NCBI GenBank assembly: GCA_028274465.1
Contig: CM051455.1
Location: 52,458,725 to 52,522,724 of the forward strand
DNA from: Plantago ovata
Lineage: Eukaryota; Streptophyta; Magnoliopsida; Lamiales; Plantaginaceae
Length of the DNA stretch: 64,000 nt
Direction: 5' to 3'
Below are positions 44,401-57,185 of this stretch, in pieces. The position numbers were made by a program, and so were the translations under genes. Under the pieces are notes generated by a model. The model saw nothing but the letters and a program-made list of their open reading frames with translations, made no database searches and was not told where the DNA came from. How positions within the stretch are numbered: position 1 is the stretch's first letter; each line of letters begins with the position of its first letter.

Positions 44401-46003
44401 AACTCCTTCTAACGCCTTACTCCTTTTTGATCTGGTTGAACCTCCAACATCTCAATCATGGATGCATATATGTTTAACAGTCCAAAAACATATATGCTCC
44501 AGAGCTTCTCATAAACTATTCAACTTCTAAGAAAGCTCCCAGATCTTTGCTCATATACTTTTCAGCATATATGTCAAAGATCTGTGACTGACTCTAAGGA
44601 GAGATCCTTTAATCTTCACATCTTCACGAATAAATGTATATCAGATTAGTCCACAAGTCAAGGATAATTCCTTCTTGTTGAGGTTTCAGACACTTACTGA
44701 ACTAATGACAATAGGAGAACCAACTTATTCTTTTGTATCAATGTGGTAGATCTCAGATTATCAATGGTTTACCTTTCGTGCACTTGTGTCCTATGCCTGA
44801 TGCTCATAACTCGAAGATAATGACAGAGGTTGTGAGCAGATACAAGCATCTTGAAGACCATTCTTCAAATGCAGTTGCAAGTTATCACTTTCTTGAATAC
44901 CTCGAGTATGACATTATTTAGCCAGTGTGTGCATTTTCTGTGTGTTGGCTTTGGCTTCACCACAGTGTGTTTAGGCTTCCACACTTGGTGTGTTTGGTGC
45001 TTAGCAAATTTACTCTTTTCAGAGTGTTGGTATTTATAGAACAACTTTGAACACTTTTGAATTTGTATCCGGCCGTTGGGTCAAATCCAGATCTATACGC
45101 TACCAATTGCCTTGAATACAACATTGACATGTCGCTGTCAACTATAAACAAAGAGCATGCTTTATCAAAGACTTTTCAGTCCAAGCATGTTTCTCAATGT
45201 ACTGTATTTTGTCCTCTTATCTCAACAAAACTATTATGACAGAAACACTATTTTGCACATAACCATTGCTATCAGATTATCTAAGTCCTTAGAAGTCTCT
45301 CAGAGTCCTCAGATGCCTTGTGTGTATCATATTTCTTAGCTTCAAAAATCAGTTTGAGATAAGGGTCTTGTCTTCAGCAATCTTGTGTAGTCTTCTTCAG
45401 GCTTCAGATATCTTCAATCCTTTCTGCAGGATGTCTTCAATGTCGGTCTTCTTGAAATATAAATTTATATTAGAAACTAACATCATATATAAGATTTGCT
45501 AGACTAACATACTCAGTGTTGTTCTTCTCTGACAGAGTTCAAGTGAACGAAGAATACTAAACACCTTTCTAAAACTACCTAAGATATGTCATTCGTTGCT
45601 GATCGAAAGCTCTAAAAGGTTTCCTAACACACTCCTTCATAGTGACCCGATTGAAACTCCTCCATCTTGGCATGAACGACCGATGCCCATTGGTGAACAC
45701 CAATTTATTATGGATCCAAAAGCTTCGGGCTTTGCCTTCCTGAGCGAACTTCATAATGTTGCAAGCAACATGATCCTTCTCCGGGCCTTCTCATACGCAC
45801 TCTAGTAGCTAAAGAGGTTGGAGTTTTGTTGGAGTAGTTCAAACACATGATGATTAATAAATATGGTTGACCCTCCGTATATTTTAGGAAAAACAATTAT
45901 GTAGAAAAAGCCAAACTTAAGTTGCAATGGCATAATTGAAGTAGTTTTTCACAAAATAAAAGAAATTAATGACCCTCAAAATATCAAAATATGTTATTAT
46001 AAT
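44401..46003. other. Non-coding, repeat-like
   Basis: Contains many short GTGTGTTTGG-type words (44920-45000) and short frames on both strands without motifs. May be LTR or old element sequence; not resolved. Confidence 0.35.
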
Positions 46004-46076
46004 TGGAGATGCGGGGTATCGATCCCCGTACCTCTCGCATGCTAAGCGAGCGCTCTACCATCTGAGCTACATCCCC
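46004..46076 (-). tRNA. tRNA-Ala (AGC anticodon)
   Basis: The minus strand gives a 73-nt cloverleaf: acceptor GGGGATG paired with CATCTCC, D arm TAGCTCAGATGGTAGAGC, anticodon arm CGCTTAGCATGCG with AGC in the loop, and T arm GGGGATCGATACCCC, with discriminator A. Boxes A and B are intact. No intron. Downstream on the minus strand is T-rich DNA that can serve as a Pol III terminator. Confidence 0.95.
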
Positions 46077-46722
46077 ATTTTTTTTAAATATTGACACATT
46101 ATGTATAAAAACAATTTTTACATCGGAAACGATACCGCTTCATTATTCCCCAATACAGCCAATTAATTAGGGTTCTTCGGAATTTTAACAACGCAAATTA
46201 GAATTCTGCATAAACCAATTCAACTCTCCGCTGAATCCGAAATCATATCTCCATTTCACTTTCCCCAACAGCAAAACGATCACTTCACGTTTGTTCACCA
46301 ACACCAAGGTATGAACTCAACTATAGCTGTCATCTATTTTCTGAATTTTGTTTACTGAGCTTGCTATGTTTTGTGACAATAGTTGATTTTGTTGTCAGTT
46401 AATATTATTGGTAATTAGCTACCGGTAATATCCCATACTGGATAAATCTTGCTTATTCAATGTACTAGTAGTATCAGTAATTCAGAGAACTGCTTAGAAA
46501 GTTAGTAACTTAGATAAATATGAAAAATGCATTTTCTTATGGTGCTAGTGAGCTAAAGCCAACTGCTGATACAATATCCTGTGTGACAAGATTACAAAGT
46601 ACAGTTTTTACAGGAAATGCTTCGTATTGAATGTAATCGATGGTATAATGATACTAAATCATAAATGAACTACTACCTTTATCTACCTAAAATTATGGGA
46701 CTATATATGTAGCTAAAACTAT
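46077..46722. other. Region between tRNA gene and GH5 gene
   Basis: 46130-46311 looks like a plus-strand 5' untranslated exon (pyrimidine/AC-rich, ending CACCAAG before GTATGAAC), but no downstream plus-strand coding exon was found. Otherwise the 3' flank of the GH5 gene. Confidence 0.3.
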
Positions 46723-48666
46723 TTACTGAACATTGGCAGTAATGAGTTTAAACCATTGAGTTTGTTGTTTCTCTCCGCAACTGGTCGAATGACCATCAAC
46801 CGAACACAGACACTTCTTGGTCAGAATTCTGGACGAGTAATCAAGATTCAAGTCCAAACATAGTCCCTCTTTGTTCTTGATCTCCAACTTAGTGCTGTCA
46901 ACAAAGTCCCACTGACTTTTCTCAGTGGTGCAATCGCTAGTAAGTGTGACGGGGAGATCTTCTCCAACTGCTGATATGCACATGTCAGTGCCCATCAACT
47001 GGATGGGGGTTCCATTCCCACTGTAGTTCCATCGATTGAAACTCAGGCAATCGCCAGCAAGCACCTCCGAGCCTTTAACCTTGATGCATTTGCTGCTCCC
47101 TGCTTGGTACAATATGTAGTAGCTTGGACCCTTTGACGTTGGATCTGAACGTAACGAAATGGAGTTCTAATTAGTTGCACATTAGCAAGGTAATAATACA
47201 AATGTTTATGTAAAACCGTTAGGCAACATATATATGAAAATTATGATACCTTGAACTTTTTGCTGTATGAGCTGAAGTCTCTGATGGAAAGTTGGATTTT
47301 GAAGTGAAATCCAGTCAGGATTTAGCATACCGAAGGTCTCGGCGGGCCCATGAAGCCCGTCTCTTAAATAGTAATCCCCTTGAAGGGCCCAAATACTCCA
47401 ATCAAGATCCTTATCAGCCAAATAGCCTATAAAGCATCCAATGAACATCGCACCACCACGGCTGATGTTTTGCACGTTGATCCCGAATTCAGTGTAAAAT
47501 AGTGGGTAATTATCTGCCAAAAACCCGTTCCTGTTGTGAAGGTCTTGAGTGAGGCTATCACACTGCTGAACACCTTGTGAGGATTCATATCTATGGGCTT
47601 CATAGACTATTTTATCACCAATGTTAAAGTTCACAGGTTTTTGCTTTAGGAATGTGAAATCTTGGTCGTAGCTTAACCCCGAAACAAGTACTAAGACATT
47701 TGGGTTCGCTGCATGGATTGTCTGCGCTCCTCTCGGCATGTATTGGGACCATACTGTCACATTCTGGAGTGGACCACGGAGCTCATTGCGCAAACTCATT
47801 GCAACAACCTGCATTCATGACAAACTGTCATTTTCGAGAGTGAAGAAGGTATGAAAGGGCTTTGCCTAAAACATCAAATAAATACTTCATATACATATGT
47901 ATGCATAGCATTATAATGAATAGTGATCATAATATTTTTCTTCTTGTTGTGTACTTGGATATGCATATGCTCATTTATATGCCGTAGTTTTACTTCTTTT
48001 TCTCTCTATACCTGCTCCATTTTTCTGATATTAATGCTTGGAAACTATAAAAACGGCAGAGTTACTAATACTAGTATACTACAAAGGTTTTACAGAAAAT
48101 ACCATTGGCTGATCTCTGTATCGGTTGGCAACTATGGAGAGGCCTTCTAACCACTCATTTGGATCGAAATATCTGTCTCCAAAGAATCCATTCCCATCAG
48201 TGTCACTGCAGCACCATTGCGGCTTGCTGACCTGGCAATCAAGCACTGTCATTATACCCTGATTCGCAAGCTCCTCGATTACCACCCTTTGTGCATCAAC
48301 GAGTGTAAGGTCCGAGAAGGAAGGATTGTTACTAGCCAGGCCTACAATAGCCTCATTAAGCCCCAGATTACTGAAAGATTGGGCCACCGTGAGGTTAGCG
48401 TATCTGGTGTACATGTGAGTAGCCCAAGTGAGCCTCACACAGTTGAAGCCCATGGCCGCGATATGCATAGCAATTTCTCTTACAGGTCTCTTGTCAAGCC
48501 CTTCTGGCAACATGGCTTCTAAATGGCCAGGCAAATTCACACAAGCAAGTTTCACTCGCTCTCCAGTAGCATCATCCACGATCCATCTCGAACTTGTAGA
48601 GAGGGGAAGGGAGTGAGACAAAGCTGCAAATGAGATCAAGAGAAGGTATACAAGTATGTTAGTCAT
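46723..48666 (-). CDS. Secreted GH5 glycoside hydrolase with C-terminal ricin-B-like domain
   Basis: Exons 48103-48666, 47250-47808 and 46723-47144 join in frame to 514 aa. Residues 1-20 are a signal peptide (ILVYLLLISFAALSHSL). The GH5 barrel begins RWIVDDATGERVKLACVNLP. The acid/base Glu is in SLRNELRG and the nucleophile Glu in PLFYTEFGIN; also visible are FNCVRLTWA and DWSIWALQGDYYLR. The last exon, about 140 aa, is a beta-trefoil-like module (SKCIKVKGSEV, DMCISAVGEDL, GLCLDLNLDY). This matches the plant cellulase-like GH5 family of the At1g13130 type, about 500-550 aa. The substrate is not established; the product probably acts on wall or apoplastic beta-glycans. All introns are GT..AG. 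Confidence 0.93.
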
Positions 48667-50084
48667 TTGTTTTGCTCTACAACTGTTACCTAGGAGAAGG
48701 ATGATTATAAAGGGGCAGATGGTATTTAGGTGATGCTTAAGTGAACGACCTTGCTATTTATATTGACAAAAGATGACTAAATCCACACGAGATGAGATGG
48801 CCCTGATTTAATGCTGCATGCTCTTTTTCTCTTCAATACATTACATTGTTAGATGACCAAGTTTTTTTTTTTTCTTTTTTTAAGAAAAGCATCTTGTCTC
48901 TTCTTTCTCTCTTCTAGATGGACTTCTAGACCCGGTTTGATTCGTACGTAAAAACACTCTCTTCGATGGTTCAAGTTTGCTTTGTTAAAATTTATACTAC
49001 AAATAATTTAGTTCGAATCATTTCAATTCAGATTCTTCCAAATGAATCAAACATACTTTACTTGCATTTTTTTTATTTATTTTTCTTTTTCATTACAGTT
49101 TTCTATTAGATCAGGCAGACAATGAGAAAAAGGAAGATTTTCTTAGATCATCTAATTTGTCTCTTCAGATAAATGTTCAGAAATCCTCTTGTCTCAGTCT
49201 GAACCTTACCACCGAACAACACCAGATTTGTATACTTTTACACAGAACAAAACAAATCTTCAACAAGAATCCATCCCCTAACTGAAAGATTGATTTTTTT
49301 TTTCTATATGAAAGTTTGTAACATTGTATTTATGGAAGCACTTGTGGCAGTAGACTTGCACTCATTTTTCTCTTTTCTGCAGAAGAGAAGAACTAGAGCA
49401 AGCCATGGGCGTCTGGAGACATCAGGATTTTGGAGGGACATAAATTTAGTTGAATCTTAAATGCCAAGGCATCGCTGTTGTTGATTATTGATCCGCCTTC
49501 ATGGTAGATATTTAATCAATAGTGTTTGAAATTTTTGTCTGCAGGTTCTGCTAACACGTACGCCTACCCTAACACATTATTCACCTACAATCTTCCGTTC
49601 AAACCAGTTTCAAACAATTCATGAATCTGAAAAGAAAAGAAAAAACGAGTGAATCACAACTCTTCATCTCTTCCTTTGGCTGATCAGAACGCAGCTTCTG
49701 AACGTTACCTGTTGATCTGCTATTTTTGAACGAGAGTGGTCCATGTGATGTGATTCCAAAATCCCAAATAGTAATATCCCACATATAAAACGGTACCAAA
49801 GGCTTTATACGACAGATATTCATCAATCATTTTACACAATACTGATATATATATTATACTAATTCATACTGTACGTAACATTATAATATGATATGATACA
49901 ACTCCACCAAGAACCGAGAATAAGTTACAAATGCAAATATATGAAGAATATACATTGTCTCTGCATATGCACATATTTACCGGATTTACTGAAGCTCACA
50001 GACGAATATCTTAGCACAAAAGACACCGGCAGAACAGACTCCAAGTTCTCCTTCACGGTTATCAGGTCTTACAAAGATAATTGT
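48667..50084. other. GH5 promoter side and tetraspanin 3' flank
   Basis: No further gene seen. The reading frames at 49599-49826 and 49893-50144 have no motifs. Confidence 0.35.
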
Positions 50085-52380
50085 TTACCTGCTGACCTGC
50101 ATAAAAAAGAAGTATATGTTCATGTTGACCAATTGAACAGCTAGCCACAAAATTATGTGATTCAATGATAACCTGTGCATAATAAGTTATCATCTCTGTT
50201 AAGATTCAATAAGTAGCATTAATATATTGTTTCTAGTTAAATGCATATTTACCTTGCTATTTATTCTTACATTCCACGAATCGTTCTTGGGCCAATTGGG
50301 CTGGCCACTAACAGCATAAGATTGTGGTGGAACGTAGTTCTTAAGCAAGGGAACTGTATCTGGTAGATATTCATCATCACTGTCATAGTATACCGGGGGA
50401 TGTGGCCCAATTGCTTTGAGAATCATTGCCAGAAACATGCTTAGCCCCTAGAGAGAAGAATTCATTAGCAGCGAGAAGATCACTAAGGCACACTATTATA
50501 TTGAAGGACCTCAAAATAAACAAATGCAACACAAAAACAGTACAGTGCATCACACTATTTCTTTCTTGAAAGTCAAGGCAAAGATAAAACAGCTAACTTA
50601 CCTGTAAAGCTACCACACTCAAGCCAATCCATTTGCAGATGTCAAAGTTATCCTTGATGAAGTCCTTCAACTGATCAAAGAACCCGGTTGAATCTTCTGG
50701 GAAGTCCTAATAAACAATCAGATTTAAAAATATTTTTAAGATCTACATCATTGGTATAGCTGTACACTTGAGGAATAAAATAGTTATGCATACCTCTTTC
50801 CAGTTGCTGTTTAAGAACACATCAGCTGTCACTGTAGCTTCCAGCACAAAAAGCACAAGTACAAAAATCATGTACTGATATGGTTAAGCTCGACAAAAGG
50901 AGAGACATATTCAATATGTACACATTTTCAAAGTGATAAACATAGAATTATACATCCATAATCAGCAACTTGTGATAATAAGAGGGCAGAATATTGGCCC
51001 ATGTTCCAAATATAATTAAAAGCTGTCATACAGTAATGCCAGTCGCATAAGAATAAAAAGCATACAGCAAGCAACATGTGTAATTGTGTATTGAAGTCGA
51101 GCAACTAAATACACTATCTTACAAAAATCTACGCAATGTTATGGATAGTCTAATACATTTTAAACGAATGCAAATTAAACACGGAGACATTAAAAGAAAA
51201 TGTTTTGTAGATGCTTTTGAAAAGCATTTTAGTTGGGGCGTCTATGTAAACAAGGAAAAAAAAAGGTCACGTAATTTAATTGAAATACCAGCAGTATACA
51301 GTTAACACTTTATAAAGGAGTGGTTTAACAAAAGATTGCAATGATGTACAGATGATTTTGTTTTCTCCAAAGATCACACCTAGAGCAAGAAGGATAAAAC
51401 ATGTAAGGAGTTCAAATGAACCACATGCTTCATTGCCTATGAATTATGTTCTTCTACAGAGATACACAGATGATATAATGAGAATTGGGTAGGCAGATGA
51501 GATAAAACAAACTTAATGACATACATGAGAAGTCTAACCTGTGATTTGAATTTTGACCGTTATACAGTTGCTTACGAATTCAACTAGAACATGTCGCAGA
51601 AGTCAAAAGCACAGATAAAATCACGACATAAGCTAACACCACTCAGATAAAGGAAAGTATTATTCAACATACTCAGTTCTCTCTCGGTAAAGACCAAAAC
51701 TAGAATGAGGAGGGACTCCACATCCCATCCCGCACCACCGGCAATTACAAACATAAGTGCGCTTTATATTTTAATAATTGTTTCGCTAAATACATAAATG
51801 CATTGAGTTTCATTTTCTTGACGTGTGCAAACATATGAACAAATAAAACTATTGCAAAGGCATAGATTGGAAAACGAAAACACATGGGATTGAGCAATTC
51901 ATCGCGCAGGTAACACGAAAACCAGCTAATTCATACACCCAATAGTCCAGTGATCCACATTCCAAAAGTACCACTACCTCAAGCGATGCAATAAATTGAA
52001 AGAAAAGGATACAATATATAGGCAGCAACCATTAGCGGTCTCAGCGGCAACATGGCCGGAGAAAGTGATGACGCACACAGCAACCCCAAGGCCAAGTATT
52101 GTGTAAATAAACCTGTGTTTATATAATTAATACATGTCAAATACGTACACACAAATAGATATGTATAAATCCTCCAAATTGATTTAAATTTCATAATAAC
52201 AAACTGAAAATACAGAGTTTGAATTTACCAAGGGACCGGAGCGTGATCGGATTCGATGTGACGAAGCCATGTCCGGAGCATCCAGAGGGAGTACATGACC
52301 ATGGCGATTCCGGCCATTCCTAGAGCGGAATTTAGCAACTTTAGCAGCGATTGGATGCAAATTCGCGCCATACGAGCCAT
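50085..52380 (-). CDS. Tetraspanin of the TET18/19/TOM2A group
   Basis: Exons 52229-52380, 52013-52112, 50794-50874, 50602-50706, 50253-50447 and 50085-50096 join to 214 aa (Arabidopsis tetraspanin-19, At2g20740, about 221). It starts [20 protein letters not shown] at TM1, then a loop with [14 protein letters not shown]2 ([18 protein letters not shown]), a CC loop (ANGCCLYI), TM3 ([20 protein letters not shown]), a short loop [16 protein letters not shown] with [12 protein letters not shown], and TM4 ([14 protein letters not shown]), then a Tyr/Pro-rich tail ([20 protein letters not shown]). It is a four-span membrane organiser. The last 12-base exon (VSR, stop) rests on a good acceptor only; reading through the donor instead would add 13 residues. 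TOM2A relatives support tobamovirus replication, but that role here is not implied. Confidence 0.88.
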
Positions 52381-53192
52381 GATTGAGCTGAGATTATTTA
52401 GCTGGTGAACCAGAAAGAAAAAAAACCCTAACTCCAGGAATCAAAGAGTTTTGATTTGGAATTTGGATCGGATTTAATGGTTAAGGAACAGGGTGGGGCA
52501 ATGATTGTTTTTCCGGAAATTGGTATTCCAATGTAGTCCTTTTACCATATGATATACTTCGTACTTCGTACTCCCTCCGTTTTTTATTATAATTAGTTTG
52601 AGATGTTTTCACACATATTAAGTAAATGATTGATTTTCACTATTTTATTCATTCACTTATTAATGTTATAAAATCACTATGTTTTGAATCTCGTCTCGGA
52701 GGCCGTCTCGGACGACCTCCTGAGAAGGATCAACCCGGGTCATCTCGGAGTGATGTCTCGGTCCATTTAATTAATATATCAAATTATATATAATAAATAC
52801 TATACATATTACATTGAAATTAAAACATAAATGTCAATATAAATTATAAACTCATAGAAACCAAAATAAAATCACTCATAGTAGTAGTACATCATTAGAA
52901 TTTAGAACATTACATGATCCATACCAAGCAAACAAGTTCAAACTTCAAATGATCCAAACAAACAAGTTCAAACATTACAATAATCCAAAGAGACAAGTTC
53001 ACGGTTCAAACAAATTCACAACTCTAAACATTTTAATGACCACCATGACACCATCTTTCTATTCGCTTATAAATTAGCTCCCCAATTGCAATCATTTGCC
53101 CAAGTAGGATGGCTGCTTTCGGGCGTAGCACCAAAATCATCATCAAGCAGCTCAAGGTCAATGTTATCATTGTTATCATTAACTACAAAGTA

Positions 53193-53467
53193 CTTCCTCC
53201 GTCCCGGTGAGAAGCCTACTTTTGCTTTTTGCACGGTTTTTAATGATAGGTTTTGTTTGATAGTGATTTTTATTAATATAGAATGGAATGTGGGTCAATA
53301 TTTAAATGGTAGTGGTGGGGAAAAGGATTAAAGTAAAGTGTGAATGTGAGGACAATGATTAAAGTAATATAAATGGTATGTGGGGTACCTTCCAAAAATA
53401 GAAACGTAAAGAATTGATTGAGACGGACCAAAAAGGAATACGTAAAGAAATGAGCGGGACAGATGAG
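53193..53467. mobile_element. Stowaway-like MITE inside the hAT element
   Basis: CTTCCTCCGTCCCGGTGAGA at the left and the complement of CTCATCTGTCCCGCTCAT at the right, between TA dinucleotides (53191-53192, 53468-53469). Same family as 6666-6863. Confidence 0.7.
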
Positions 53468-53789
53468 TACAACATAATAATGATATAAGAAAAGGTAGAA
53501 GAAACACAAACCAGCAAAAGAAACAAGGATAATAGGCATATCCGCATATAAACTATGGGTGAAATAATTCTCACCTTGATTAGGATGTCTACCATCAGCA
53601 ACTCCATTCTCAAGAGCCTCAATTTCTTCATATTCAAGCTCACCATTAGGTTCATCATCAATTACCCAAAAATCAACCTTATCAACACATTCATAGTCAA
53701 TGGGATCGTATGACATTTCTTACCACTACAAGACAATATAAAATAACACAAGTCATGCAAACATTCAAACCTCATCAAAGCCATTAAAT

Positions 53790-55846
53790 TCATTTGAACA
53801 AAGATAAATGTAGTGAAAGCGTAAAGTACCGATCTTTCAAGCGCAGATTGTAATGAACAAAGACAAGGTCATTAAGTCTTTGATGCTCCAACCTGTTTCT
53901 CCTCTTAGTATGAATATGCTCAAACACACTCCAATTACGTTCACAACCTGAAGACGATGATGTATGACTCAATAGTCTGATTGCAAGCTTCCTTAAATTA
54001 GGTGCACCTTGGCCAAATAGTCTCCACCATGCATCTATAAACAAAAACAGACAGACAAAATCATAAAACACAAACAAACAGCAAAAAACAGAAAAATAGA
54101 ATAGGAAAAATGAAAATAATACATACCTGGACGTGTATCCTTGATTGACTTTCTTGCAAGTGGCTTTGCAAACTTACCTCTTGCATCACGGAACATAGAA
54201 ATCTCATTTGTAATGCCTTCGGTATCTCCATGAAGATCTTGAATAAGATCAATGAAATCATCATAAGCTTCCTCGGGCATTGGATGCTCTGTATCATACT
54301 GAAATGTAGGATTTAACCAATATGCAGCCGCATGCAAATTCTTCCTCAACATACCATCCCACCTCTGATCAATGACATCTGTAAATTTCTTGTATTTGGT
54401 CTCATTGTTCATGAATATTTCATTTATCCCTCTAATTGATCTTGTCAATCCCTCAAAGACATAACCCAAAGAAGGACTTGAGTCCGTGTCACATATACGC
54501 AACAACCTCATCAGTGGCTCCATTACTTTCACAATGAGTCGACAATTATTCCAAAACTTACTATCATGTACTATCTCTTTCACTCGCCTACCCTTTGGAA
54601 TTTTTAAGTACTTCTGAAAATCAGGATGTATGACCAAGGCCTCCAAGTGATGCTTATGATCAAACAAACTCTTCAATGCAATGAAGTTGGTACCAAATCT
54701 AGTAGCCCCCGGAGTAATAATCTCAGTCCATCCTTCTTGTTGCCGTAACCAACCACGTGTCCACTTGGTGTTATAAACAAACACAGTGATCCTAGAAGCC
54801 ATCTTGATACAATTCTTAACCACATCAAGTTTCCCAACATCCTGTAACATCAAATTGATACAATGGGCAGAGCATGGAGACCAATAAATTGTGGGATACT
54901 TTTCATGCAATTTTGTTCCAGCCAATTTGTAATTCGCTGCATTGTCAGTAACCAAGTGAACTACATTTTCCTTACCAACCAATTCAACAATTTTTGAAAA
55001 CAGATTACACAATGCTTCACCAGTTGCAGAGATGTCAGAAATATCACAAGACTCAATAAATGATATGTCGTTAGTGCTATACACCAAGAAGTTGATCAAT
55101 GATCGACCCCTATTGTCTGTCCATCCATCGCCCATTATAGTACACCCCTCATCAACCCATCTAGAACGAAGAGACTCGATAGTTAAAGAAATCTGCGTTT
55201 TAGCTTCTTTAAGTAAAGGGACTCTTAAAGCATGATAAGTTGGACCATAGTATCCACTTCCCATAGTTGAAACCTTATTCATTGCTGCTTTAAAATATTG
55301 AGAATTAACATCATTGAGGGGAATATAAGCATCATAAAACCACAAAGCAACAGCCATATCTGCATCATGTTTCCTATCTGCGTTTTGCCAGTTCTTAATG
55401 GTAGTTTGGGTAGTATCTATGCTTGAGTTACCTTTCATATAAGACTGAATAGTTTTCGCTTTCTTCACCTTAGAACCATCTAAAGCATCTCCTTCGTATT
55501 CTAATTCTTCATCAACACTTTCAAGTGCATCATTCAGTTCACGTCTACTCTTTTTGACACTATTATGTATATTTATAACACCATTAATTTCATCAATAAT
55601 GTCTTTAGTAACATTCTTACAGCCAGCAGTCTCACCTGGAATGCGTGCTAGATGTTGTTTCACTATAGTAATCCCTCCACCCTTGAACACTTTCTCACAG
55701 AGAAGGCACTGCAGAATTGCCTTCTTGGTAGCTGTTTTTCCAATTTCTTTAGAGTGCCTCCAGGCAGGATCAGCTTTCACACGGACACTACTAGCAGCAC
55801 CAGCAGTTGAGGATGGTTGTGATGGCTGAGTGTCAGAGGTCTCCAT
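53790..55846 (-). CDS. hAT transposase, BED zinc finger plus DUF659 plus dimerisation domain
   Basis: Exon 1 54127-55846 and exon 2 53790-54034 join in frame (GT..AG) to about 654 aa. Residues 28-77 are a BED-type finger (CLLCEKVF...HLARIPGETAGC). A coiled acidic linker follows. DUF659 contains MGDGWTDNRGRSLINFLV and HLVTDNAANY, carrying the conserved Asp residues, then YWSPCSAHCINLMLQDVGK. The C-terminal hAT dimerisation block reads WWRLFGQGAPNLRKLAIRLL and SGCERNWSVFEHIHTKRRNR, then LNDLVFVHYNLRLKDR. No internal stop or frameshift across 650 codons, so the gene is recent. A possible third exon (53570-53704, YDPIDYECVDKVDFWV) fits the family but not the phase of the visible splice sites; otherwise translation ends shortly after KDR. 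Confidence 0.88.
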
Positions 55847-56804
55847 ATCTGGCCATATTAATTTAAATTTAAGTCATTGCCAAGTTCAGTAAATTGGCAG
55901 AAAAAATATCAATCGAGCTAGAAACAATACACTCGAGCTAACTGGAAGAACATAGCTAACTTGACAGTAGTAGTACTAACTACTAATAATCAAAAGCATA
56001 GTTTAAACAATTTTAACAACAAAGATAACTACAGTTAGTACAGTACAACACCGACAGAGCTAACTGGAGTACTGGACGCGGTGCTAACTACTAAGTACTA
56101 ACTGAAGCAGAGTAACACAGAGTATCAAATCAACCAGTACCAGTAACACAGATAGCAGTAGTCGATTTAGCAGAAGAAAACTAACAGTAGTCGATTTAGT
56201 CGACTTTCAAGTCAAACAGTACCAGTAACGGCAGTAACTAAGTAAGCGAAGAACAATTACCTTACTGAAGAAGAAGCAGAGCAAGAAGTGATATGAAACT
56301 CTCAAAAGCTCAAACCATGATTAATGCCGCAGCCGTTCAGACGTCTGAGAAGAAAGAGCGACAGAGAAGAAGAGAAGGGGGAGAATAAGGAAAGCGGCGC
56401 TTGGTCTTTAAAATTAGGTTTTTTTTCCTTATAAGTCGCCCCTTTTTTTTTAATTAAAAATCCGGGTCAACCCGGGTTAACCGTCCAAAAACTCGGTGAA
56501 AACCCGGGTTAGCGAGATTTTCCGAGTTTTTGTGGTTCCGTCTCATATAGGCCTCCGAGAAGCGGTTAAATCGGGTCAACCCGGGTTGATCCAGCGAGAT
56601 CGAAAACGTAAAATCTATGTAACTTTTCTTGTTTTAATAAGAAAGAGATAGAGAGAATAAGGAAGAGATGCATTTTTCATACTACTAAAAGTGAGGAAAA
56701 GTACATGGGAAAGAGTAAAATAATCTAAGAAAAGCTAAAACTATTTATATTTAAGGAAGAGTTTAAGACGCTAAAACTACTTATAAATAAAAATGGAGGG
56801 AGTA

Positions 56805-57185
56805 GTAGAGTACTACTTCGCATTAGACTTCTAATCCATACACATTTTTCAACGGGACTTGCAGTAAATTTCGAGGGGTTACAACTTACAATGTTACTTT
56901 ATTTTATTTTATTTTAAACGGCTCAATGTAACTACATCCGATCCTTACGAGTTACAACGTGGTCACCTTATGACTTCTAACTTATTATTTTACATGGCAA
57001 TGTAGAATAATGATTTTTATAAGATTAATTCGCAACTATTGTAAATTTAATTGAATTCCACAAAATTTGTTTATGTTTTCTTATTCCCGCCGGTTTAACC
57101 GACGGGCTATTAACTAGTTTAAGTGAATTAAAATTCATAATTCTACATACTAAAAGAACATATGGTACTTATACTTGATTTAAAA
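56805..57185. other. Intergenic, no gene
   Basis: AT-rich; nothing recognised. Confidence 0.45.

Larger units (their letters stand above)
52678..56610 (-). mobile_element. hAT transposon with open transposase gene
   Basis: Ends align as TATGTTTTGAATCTCG (left) and TACGTTTTCGATCTCG (complement of right), both followed inward by AACCCGGGT-rich subterminal sequence. The flanks AAAATCAC and AAATCTAT are a poor 8-bp match, so the target duplication has decayed or the borders are off by a base or two. Contains the transposase gene 53790-55846, a 5' leader with a donor near 56262, and a nested Stowaway-like element at 53193-53467. Confidence 0.8.
52571..56802. mobile_element. Stowaway MITE split by a hAT transposon
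   Basis: Left end CTCCCTCCGTTTTTTATTAT at 52571 after TA. The right end is the complement of CTCCCTCCATTTTTATTTAT, finishing at 56802 before TA. The MITE halves are 52571-52677 and 56611-56802. The interior belongs to a hAT element. Confidence 0.85.

Noticed and set aside
45596-45896. Frames on both strands near 45600-45900 that look weakly protein-like
   Set aside because: No recognisable family and no splice context; left as unassigned.
48217-48616. Plus-strand open frame of 101 codons opposite the GH5 gene
   Set aside because: Antisense shadow of the first GH5 exon.
49380-49460. Possible plus-strand exon after TTTTCTGCAG joined to the leader at 46130-46311
   Set aside because: The frame after the ATG is only a dozen codons, and it would span the opposite-strand GH5 gene.
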